A stretch of DNA of 64,000 bases, taken from NCBI RefSeq assembly GCF_019968905.1, contig NZ_CP079946.1, forward strand, positions 3,844,001 through 3,908,000. The letters run 5' to 3'. Source of the stretch: Corallococcus sp. EGB. Lineage in GTDB: Bacteria > Myxococcota > Myxococcia > Myxococcales > Myxococcaceae. The notes under the pieces were generated by a model. That model was given only the letters and a program-made list of their open reading frames with translations. It did no database searches and had not been told where the DNA came from. Shown here one piece after another: positions 58,374 through 64,000 of this stretch; position 1 is the stretch's first letter, and every line of letters starts with the position of its first letter. A program made the translations under genes and the position numbers.

Positions 58374-58939
58374 ACCTGCCGGAGCTGGACATGGCGTGGC
58401 TGGAGCTGCCGCGGGACAAGGCGGGCTTCGTGCGGCGCGAATGTCCCCGCTGCCAGCGCTCCTTCAAGACGCGGCCCAGCCGCCACGACGCGGGGATGCT
58501 CCAGCGGCTGCTCGCGGGCTACTTCCCCTTCGAGAACCTCCACGAGGCGTACACGGCGGAGGAGCTGCCCGCGTGGCACTGCCTCTACTGCGGCCACCGC
58601 GCGCTGCCGGACGCGTGGCTCACGCCGGAGCAGTCCGCGCACGTGGAGCAGATGGCGCGCGCGTGGGCGAACCACGTGAGGTACGAGCAGCTGGCGTACG
58701 TGCAGCGCACGCTGTCCCAGAACCCGCGGCCCACCTTCGTATCGGTGGCGCCGGAGCCGCTGCCCCGGCCGCTGCCGCCGGACGAGGAGATGCTGCGCCC
58801 CCTCCCCATGGTCTGCTGCGGGGAGGAGGTGCAGGCCCAGTGGGACTGGGATCAGCCCTTCATCTGCCCGCGCTGCGGCGCGCACCACGGCGGGCTGTCC
58901 GGCCGGCAGCAGGTGCAGCTGGAGTTCGTGCGCGAGTAG
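58370..58939 (+). CDS. Zinc-ribbon protein of unknown function
   Basis: A 189-residue protein with CPRCQRSF (about residue 25), CLYCGH (about 65), a CCGEEV pair and CPRCGAHHGG near the C terminus, making two or three zinc knuckles. The middle is helical (VEQMARAWANHVRYEQLAYV). No enzymatic motif is visible. It starts at GTG 58370 overlapping the stop of the small membrane protein, so the two are co-translated. Confidence 0.7.
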   Translation: MNLPELDMAWLELPRDKAGFVRRECPRCQRSFKTRPSRHDAGMLQRLLAGYFPFENLHEAYTAEELPAWHCLYCGHRALPDAWLTPEQSAHVEQMARAWANHVRYEQLAYVQRTLSQNPRPTFVSVAPEPLPRPLPPDEEMLRPLPMVCCGEEVQAQWDWDQPFICPRCGAHHGGLSGRQQVQLEFVRE

Positions 58940-59008
58940 GAAGCACGGCGGTCAGGTCACCTCCAGGGTGGACGGCCAGGGCGCGCGGAGGGCAGGCTCC
59001 GCCGCGCG

Positions 59009-60100
59009 ATGAAGCCGTTCCCCGCAGTCCGGGTGGTGCTCCTGGCCCTGATCCTCCTGGGGCCGGCCGCCGTCCATGCCCATGCCGCGGATCTGCTCTC
59101 CGTGCGGGCCGTCCGCGAGGACGCGTCCCCGGAGCGCGTGCGGGAGACGCTCACGTTGGCGCCGGACGCGCTGGGGCTGCTCGTGCCCGGACTTCCCGCC
59201 GGCCCCTGGGATGACGGAGCCGCGCTATCCTCCGCCGCGCTCCAGGCGCTGCGGCCACAGGTGGAGGCGCGGATCTGGAACCGGTCGCCGCTCACCGCGG
59301 GCGGAGTGCCCTGCGCGCTCCGGTCCTCGAGCGCGGCCTGGAACGAAGAGAGCGGCACGGTGGCGCTCCAGGCGGAGTTCACCTGTCCGCCGGGCCCCCT
59401 CCAACAGGCGTTCGGCGTGCTGGACGCGCTGCCTCCGGGCTACCGGCTGATCCGCGCGGGCGGGCCGGAGCAGGGGGGCTTCGCGGGCATGGACTTCGCG
59501 GACCGGGAGCACCCCACGCTCGGCCTGGAGGGCGGGGGCGCGGCGGTGGAGGGCCTCGCCGGCTGGGTGGGCGAGGGCATCCGCCACATCCTCGGGGGCG
59601 CGGATCACCTGCTGTTCCTGCTGGCGGTGCTGCTGGTGGGCGGCACGTTCCGGCGGATCCTCTTGTTGGTGACGTCCTTCACGCTGGCGCACTCGCTGAC
59701 GCTCGCGTGCACCGCGCTGGGCTGGGTGACGCTGGGCGCGCGCGGCACGCGGTGGGCCGAGGCCGCCATCGCCGCGTCCATCCTCTACATGGCGCTGGAG
59801 AACCTGCTCCTGCGCCGGCATGGGCACCGCGCGGGGATCACCTTCCTGTTCGGCCTGGTGCACGGGCTGGGCTTCGCGAGCGTGCTCGGCGGCTATGGGT
59901 TGGGGACGTCCGTGGTGCCGGCGCTCGCGGGCTTCAACCTGGGTGTGGAGGTGGGGCAGGCGGCGGTGGTGGCCTTCCTCGTTCCGGTGCTGCGCATCCT
60001 CCAGCGCAGGCCCCGGCTGCACTCGAAGGTTGTGCGCCTGTCATCCCTCTGCCTCGCGGGGGTGGGCCTTTATTGGATGGTTGCTCGCGCGGTCGGTTGA
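59009..60100 (+). CDS. HupE/UreJ-family membrane protein
   Basis: A 363-residue protein with a signal peptide (about 1-27), a 150-residue periplasmic domain and a C-terminal block of about six membrane helices carrying the family motifs: GIRHILGGADHLLFLLAVLL, LAHSLTL, FLFGLVHGLGFASVL and FNLGVEVGQ. HupE/UreJ proteins transport nickel or cobalt, or act as accessory metal carriers, but this long version with an exported N-terminal domain is often found away from urease or hydrogenase genes, as here. Its TGA overlaps the -35 box of the next promoter. Confidence 0.85.
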   Translation: MKPFPAVRVVLLALILLGPAAVHAHAADLLSVRAVREDASPERVRETLTLAPDALGLLVPGLPAGPWDDGAALSSAALQALRPQVEARIWNRSPLTAGGVPCALRSSSAAWNEESGTVALQAEFTCPPGPLQQAFGVLDALPPGYRLIRAGGPEQGGFAGMDFADREHPTLGLEGGGAAVEGLAGWVGEGIRHILGGADHLLFLLAVLLVGGTFRRILLLVTSFTLAHSLTLACTALGWVTLGARGTRWAEAAIAASILYMALENLLLRRHGHRAGITFLFGLVHGLGFASVLGGYGLGTSVVPALAGFNLGVEVGQAAVVAFLVPVLRILQRRPRLHSKVVRLSSLCLAGVGLYWMVARAVG

Positions 60101-60125
60101 ATTGCCCCAAGAGCGTTCCTAGCTT
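60097..60125 (+). promoter_or_regulatory. Promoter of the helical 157-residue protein gene
   Basis: TTGAAT (60097-60102, overlapping the HupE stop), 17 bases, TAGCTT (60120-60125), then GCG. The expected start near 60132 leaves a 24-base leader with GGGGGAGGG before the ATG. Confidence 0.55.
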
Positions 60126-60155
60126 GCGTCTCACGAGGGTGGGGGAGGGACGCAG

Positions 60156-60629
60156 ATGGGAGCGAGGCATACCCGGCTGGCAGCCGCACTGGCCGCCGCG
60201 TGGGAAGCAGAGGTGGTGTCGGCCCGTCGCATGACGGGGCTGGCGGAGCGCATGAGTGACGCGCGGGTCCGGGCGCGCCTGATGGTGCTGGCCGCCTTCT
60301 GCCGTGCCCATGCCTCGCGGCTCCTGGCCCGTCTGGCGGCGCTGGGGCGCGGGCCGCTGCCGGTTCCCCCGGAGGAGATCGATCTGGATCCGGACACGGT
60401 GCTGGAGCTGCGCCGCGAGGGGGCCTTCGCCCGCGCATCGGCCGCGCGCTACGAGACCACCGCGGAGATGGCGCGCCAGCACGCGGACCTGTCCTCGGCC
60501 TGGGTGTGCGAGCTCAACCGGACCGAGGAGCAGGACCGCGCCCGGGAGCTGCTCGCCCTGGCGGAAGGCGCCCTGGCGGCCGTGCGGCGGGGCGAGTCCC
60601 AGGCCGTCGCGGCGCCCGCGGATCCCTGA
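60156..60629 (+). CDS. Helical-bundle protein, ferritin-like fold possible
   Basis: A 157-residue, Ala/Arg-rich protein predicted as four or five long helices (LAAALAAAWEAEVVSARRMT, ARLMVLAAFCRAHASRLLAR, YETTAEMARQHADLSSAWV, AGEL-type ending). The E/H spacing across helices is suggestive of a ferritin-like or rubrerythrin-like bundle, but a full ExxH metal set is not apparent. Function unknown. A strong purine-rich ribosome-binding site and its own promoter support expression. Confidence 0.65.
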   Translation: MGARHTRLAAALAAAWEAEVVSARRMTGLAERMSDARVRARLMVLAAFCRAHASRLLARLAALGRGPLPVPPEEIDLDPDTVLELRREGAFARASAARYETTAEMARQHADLSSAWVCELNRTEEQDRARELLALAEGALAAVRRGESQAVAAPADP

Positions 60630-60694
60630 ATCCAGGGGATGGAGCCGGGCGCGGGAGTGCGCTCGGCCGGTGACAGTCCTGGCGACTTGGGCGT

Positions 60695-61477
60695 ATGAAT
60701 CCGCCCATGGCGAAGGAGAGCTACAACGACCTCATCTTCCAGCTCGGCGACAAGGCCCGGGACGTCCTCCCCGGCAAGCCGAACTGCCCCCGTTCCATGG
60801 AACGCGTCTACCGCGCCGAAGAGGTGCTGGAGGCGCGCCGGGACGAGCTGGCGGCGCTGGAAGCCGAAATGAATGACGAGGACCTGGCCTATCAGGACTT
60901 CCTGGCGCAGCACGAAGACGAGTGCGCCGCCCAGAAGGAGATCACCAGCCGGTTCCAGAAGGCCGTGACGGCGGTGGAAGGCAAGGTGAAGGGCATGCGC
61001 AAGACGCTCGACACCCGCCGCGCCGACCTGCGCTACGCCATCGCGGGCCTGAAGAAGCTGGAGCAGAAGCTCGCGGACCTGGAGATGACCACGCAGGATC
61101 CGGTGAAGCTGGACGTCGCCAAGCAGAACCTGAAGAAGAACCGCATCGCCCAGATGCGCCTGGCGCGCGAGGTGGAGGACTGGGAGGCCCAGCTGGCCAC
61201 CGCCCTCACGCCCACCCCCGGGCAGCCCGGCGCGGCCGGCATCCTGGCGCACAAGCGCCTGATCGAACTGGAGGACGCCGCCGCGGAGCAGAAGCTCCAG
61301 CACGACGCCCGCATGGCGGAACTCGACCAGGCCATCGCCGCCAAGGAGGAGGAGATCAAGGGCGCGGAAGATTATCTGGATCAGGCCCTGTTCCTCCTCG
61401 GCGAAGAGGTGTATGCCCAGCGCATCGCGGACGGGCAGTTGAACCCCTTCTACCCGCGGTTGGATGTCGCGCAGTGA
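60695..61477 (+). CDS. Coiled-coil protein
   Basis: A 260-residue soluble protein made almost wholly of heptad helices (LEARRDELAALEAEMNDE, VEGKVKGMRKTLDTRRADL, LKKLEQKLADLEMTTQD), broken by a Pro/Gly hinge (TPTPGQPGAAG, about 170-180) and a final helix pair. It resembles other bacterial coiled-coil scaffolds without a named family. ATG 60695 and ATG 60707 are both possible; neither has a clear ribosome-binding site. Confidence 0.75.
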   Translation: MNPPMAKESYNDLIFQLGDKARDVLPGKPNCPRSMERVYRAEEVLEARRDELAALEAEMNDEDLAYQDFLAQHEDECAAQKEITSRFQKAVTAVEGKVKGMRKTLDTRRADLRYAIAGLKKLEQKLADLEMTTQDPVKLDVAKQNLKKNRIAQMRLAREVEDWEAQLATALTPTPGQPGAAGILAHKRLIELEDAAAEQKLQHDARMAELDQAIAAKEEEIKGAEDYLDQALFLLGEEVYAQRIADGQLNPFYPRLDVAQ

Positions 61478-61499
61478 GGGGTACGCCCACCCTTGGTGC

Positions 61500-61527
61500 T
61501 TGACGTAGGGGACGTGTTTGCTATCTT
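61500..61527 (+). promoter_or_regulatory. Promoter of rplC
   Basis: TTGACG (61500-61505), 16 bases, TATCTT (61522-61527), then GCG, followed by a leader of about 87 bases to the GTG. The leader could carry an autoregulatory fold, but no known ribosomal-protein leader was recognised. Confidence 0.6.
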
Positions 61528-61620
61528 GCGCCGCTTCCTGGCGGCCGCGGGACCGCGTGTAGGCCAGTTCATTGATTTCATTGGGCTTTCGGCGCCACGG
61601 GCGCTCGCTGTGAGGACGAC

Positions 61621-62289
61621 GTGAAGGGTCTGATTGGCAAGAAGATCGGCATGACCCAGGTGTTCAACGACGAGGGCAACCTCGTTCCGGTGACGGTCAT
61701 CGACGTCAACACCTGTCTGGTGGTCGGCAAGCGCACCCCGGAGAAGGATGAGTACTCCGCGGTGACCGTGGGCTTCGGCGAGGTTCGCGAGAAGGTCCTG
61801 AACAAGCCGCAGCTCGGCTTCTTCAAGAAGGCCAGCGCGTCCCCCCGCCGCCACCTGCGTGAGTTCCGCGTCACGGCCGAGGAGGCCGCCGGCTTCAACG
61901 TGGGCGACGCCATCAAGGCGGACATGTTCAACAAGGGCGAGCTGGTGGACGTCACCGGCGTGACCAAGGGCCGCGGCTTCTCCGGCGTCATGCGCCGCTG
62001 GAGCTTCAAGGGCTCGCAGACCAAGACGCACGGTACGCACGAGTATCAGCGTCACCCGGGCGCCATCGGTCAGCGTAAGACGCCGGGCCGCACCTACCCC
62101 AACAAGAAGATGCCGGGTCACTACGGCGTCGAGCGCGTCACCACGCAGAACCTGACCGTGGTGGACGTGGACGTGGAGAAGGGCCTGGTGCTCGTGAAGG
62201 GCGCGGTCCCCGGCCACAACGACGGCATCGTCATCGTGCGCCCCTCCATCAAGGTGGCCATGCGCGCGCAGCACAAGGCCGCGCGCTAG
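61621..62289 (+). CDS. rplC: 50S ribosomal protein L3
   Basis: A 222-residue ribosomal protein, full length: GLIGKKIGMTQVFNDEGNLV at the N terminus, VTGVTKGRGFSGVMRRW, then the extended loop HGTHEYQRHPGAIGQRKTPG with the Gln (residue 151) that is methylated by PrmB in E. coli, and KKMPGHYGVERVT. L3 binds 23S rRNA near the peptidyl-transferase centre and nucleates 50S assembly. It starts at GTG 61621 with GAGGA upstream. Unusually, it is not followed by rplD or preceded by rpsJ; it has its own promoter and terminator-like hairpin, so it is a free-standing gene, perhaps a second copy. Confidence 0.95.
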   Translation: MKGLIGKKIGMTQVFNDEGNLVPVTVIDVNTCLVVGKRTPEKDEYSAVTVGFGEVREKVLNKPQLGFFKKASASPRRHLREFRVTAEEAAGFNVGDAIKADMFNKGELVDVTGVTKGRGFSGVMRRWSFKGSQTKTHGTHEYQRHPGAIGQRKTPGRTYPNKKMPGHYGVERVTTQNLTVVDVDVEKGLVLVKGAVPGHNDGIVIVRPSIKVAMRAQHKAAR

Positions 62290-62309
62290 TTCGCGGTCGC
62301 TTCAGCGCC

Positions 62310-62331
62310 GGGGCGTTTCACGCAACGCCCC
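62310..62331 (+). terminator. Candidate terminator after rplC
   Basis: GGGGCGTT / AACGCCCC forms a perfect 8-bp stem with a 6-base loop 20 bases after the rplC stop. No U-run follows. The rest of the 306-base gap to the next gene (62290-62595) contains nothing else recognisable besides the ribosome-binding site of the next gene. Confidence 0.5.
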
Positions 62332-62595
62332 ATTCGACGCCTCGCTTCGGGCACCTTCGGGTGGCCGGGCGGGGCGTTCGTCGTTTCCGGGCGTGAGGCG
62401 CATCTCCGCCTGGAAACGTTGAGTGCTGGTCGCCCTGGCGCCAAAGGGCGAAAACTTTACCGACTCCCGCTGGGATCCGCTTGCGGTGGATGGGCGCCGT
62501 GCTCACATCGCTGTCCCACGCCGGTGCCTCGCCGTCGCAGGAGACGGGACGCGACCGGATCACCCAACGGCCCACCCCCGGGCCGGGCAGGAGAT

Positions 62596-63414
62596 ATGAA
62601 CGCACGCACGCTTCGCGTCTTCGCCGCGCTGAGCCTCTCGCTGACGGCGCTCGGCGCCGCCGCACAGGAAGACGGCGTCCTGGACACGGCGGTCGTCCGC
62701 AACCGGCTCTACAAGCCCGCGGGCCATCCGGAGCTGTCCCTGTCCGTGGGTCTGCCCGTGCAGACGCACCTGACGGCGCACTACTTCTTCGACGTCGGCC
62801 TGGCCTACAACCTGTTCGACACCTTCGCGCTGGAAGCACGCGCGGGCTACGCCGCCAGCCGCAACACGGGCCTGGCGCGCTCCATCTCCGAGTCCTTCCT
62901 GGACCGCGAGGACAAGCGCGTCACGGACGAGCTGGAGGACATGTGGCGGATGGGCCTGCACGGCGTCGTCGGCGCCAGGTGGGCGCCCATCTACGGGAAG
63001 ATCAGCCTCGTCGCGGACATCCCGGTGCACTTCCAGACGTACCTCTGGGCGGGCGGCGGCCTCACCAACCTGAAGCGCCAGTCCGTCATCCAGTGCACCC
63101 GCGTGGTGGACCGGGCCGCGGGCGTCTGTGACAACCGCACGTCCGTGGATGACCGGGGCAGCGCCACGGAGAACTTCTGGGTGAAGGAGTCGCGCGTGGC
63201 GCCGGTGGTGTCCGCCGCGCTGGGCTTCCGCTTCTTCATCAACGAGCAGCACGGCGTGCGGCTGGAGCTGCGCGACTGGATCTTCAGGGACAGCTACCGC
63301 GTGAACCTGCTGCGCGACGACTGGGAGGCTGGCCGGCCCACCGGTGAGCCCGCCAGCAGCCCGGGCCTCACGCACCTGGTGCAGTTCGACCTCGGCTACA
63401 CCTTCTCCTTCTGA
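62596..63414 (+). CDS. Myxobacterial outer-membrane beta-barrel protein
   Basis: A 272-residue protein with a signal peptide (RTLRVFAALSLSLTALGAAAQ) and alternating amphipathic strands ending in an aromatic C terminus (VQFDLGYTFSF), the OmpX/OmpW-like pattern of barrels with terminal Phe. It fits the OMP family expanded in myxobacteria, whose members occur in tandem as here; the next gene is a longer relative. Two Cys (QCTRVVDRAAGVCDN) may form a loop disulfide. ATG 62596 has AGGAGAT 5 bases upstream. Function (porin, motility or surface anchor) cannot be told. Confidence 0.8.
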   Translation: MNARTLRVFAALSLSLTALGAAAQEDGVLDTAVVRNRLYKPAGHPELSLSVGLPVQTHLTAHYFFDVGLAYNLFDTFALEARAGYAASRNTGLARSISESFLDREDKRVTDELEDMWRMGLHGVVGARWAPIYGKISLVADIPVHFQTYLWAGGGLTNLKRQSVIQCTRVVDRAAGVCDNRTSVDDRGSATENFWVKESRVAPVVSAALGFRFFINEQHGVRLELRDWIFRDSYRVNLLRDDWEAGRPTGEPASSPGLTHLVQFDLGYTFSF

Positions 63415-63423
63415 CCCATTCCT

Positions 63424-64000
63424 ATGCGACCCTTCCGTTCCATCGCGCTCCTCGTTGCCGCGGTGCCTGCCCTCGCGTTCGCGCAAGGCGCCTCTCCGGC
63501 GCAGCCGCCGGCCGCTCCGGGGCCGGATGCGACCGCGCCGGCCTCACCTTCACCCACGGAACCGCCGGAGCGCCAGCGCACCCAGCGCGCAGCGCCCGTG
63601 GTGCCCCAGTCCCAGCCTGAAGCCGCGCCGGCCACACCGTCCGCGCCCGCCACCCCGGACGACGACGACACGGACGGCACGCCGTCCACCCCGTCCCCGG
63701 AGTCCACCGGTGCGCAGGCTCCGGCCGCCACCGCGCCGTCGGACGCGCCGGTCCTGGACTCGGGGGAGGCGCCGCGCACCACGGACGCGCAGCAGCAGCG
63801 GCTGGTGAATGGCGCGCCGCTCTACAACCCGAACGTCAACGTCCACATCGTCCAGAAGAAGCGCTTCGCGGACGAGGGCAAGCACGAGCTGGTGCTGTAT
63901 CCCGCCGCCGTGCAGGTGAACGGCAAGTTCACCAACCACGTGGGCACCGCGCTGAACTACGTCTACCACCTGCAGGAGAACTTCGCCCTCCAGGTGGGCG
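63424..64000 (+). CDS. Second myxobacterial outer-membrane barrel protein (3' end outside window)
   Basis: From ATG 63424 the frame is open to the window edge (192 residues visible). A signal peptide (RPFRSIALLVAAVPALAFAQ) is followed by a Pro/Ala/Thr/Asp-rich low-complexity region of about 110 residues, then the barrel start with VQKKRFADEGKHELVLYPAA and FTNHVGTALNYVYHLQENFA, a strand pattern parallel to the preceding protein. It is 9 bases after that gene and doubtless in the same operon. The long linker could span toward the peptidoglycan. Confidence 0.75.
   Translation, partial: MRPFRSIALLVAAVPALAFAQGASPAQPPAAPGPDATAPASPSPTEPPERQRTQRAAPVVPQSQPEAAPATPSAPATPDDDDTDGTPSTPSPESTGAQAPAATAPSDAPVLDSGEAPRTTDAQQQRLVNGAPLYNPNVNVHIVQKKRFADEGKHELVLYPAAVQVNGKFTNHVGTALNYVYHLQENFALQVG

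Overview
This GC-rich window (about 70% GC over most of its length) has the codon use, gene families and operon style of a myxobacterium of the Myxococcaceae, most likely Corallococcus or a close relative. This is inferred from gene content and not from any search. Pointers are the kinase with a Gly/Ser/Arg linker and PEGA-like tail, the myxobacterial outer-membrane barrel proteins at the right end, an RpoH-type sigma factor, selA, a stand-alone NRPS, and many ATGA or GTGA stop/start overlaps.

Left accessory region (1-10566). A tight + strand operon (acyltransferase, ICMT-like methyltransferase, fatty acid desaturase, CapA-type protein, heme-oxygenase-fold protein) looks like a small lipid-modification or metabolite pathway. 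It is cut off at the right by a truncated IS4-type transposase. A double NTF2-like protein then stands divergent to two tandem paralogues, in which a GNAT/Fem-like acyltransferase is fused to the C-terminal (DHHA1, C-Ala) domain of alanyl-tRNA synthetase. These run straight into a 2461-residue NRPS (10643-18028) with the unusual order C-A-T-A-T-C-TE and signature residues that read as Ser and Ala. A tRNA-dependent aminoacyl transfer step coupled to this NRPS is the most interesting hypothesis in the window.

Middle region (18088-45016). After eroded small reading frames and a DUF4236 protein come core-type genes: Ser/Thr kinase, ABC-F ATPase, a lone GspC, a zinc-ribbon protein, sensor histidine kinase, lytic transglycosylase, ODP-type metallo-beta-lactamase-fold protein, a second kinase and a VOC protein. 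Two AT-rich insertions stand out. One is a cassette of about 0.6 kb carrying a YwqK/MORN-like gene, which splits a PLD-like gene (24969-26319). The other is a Gabija-like anti-phage pair (34814-38679) between the VOC gene and selA. Then follow selA, an HNH endonuclease, a MinD/FlhG-like ATPase, a J-like/RodZ-HTH chimera, a small conserved protein on an apparently leaderless promoter, and an RluA-family pseudouridine synthase.

Right region (44997-64000). This is mostly housekeeping and envelope: a degenerate HD-GYP protein and a HEAT-repeat protein that seem to share an N-terminal domain, a lipoprotein, an OPT transporter, an RpoH-like sigma factor, a MoxR-DUF58-transglutaminase operon, a STAS protein, a second soluble-type lytic transglycosylase, an lmo0937-type membrane peptide, HupE/UreJ, helical and coiled-coil proteins, a ribosomal protein L3 gene outside any ribosomal operon, and two outer-membrane barrel proteins, the last cut by the window edge.
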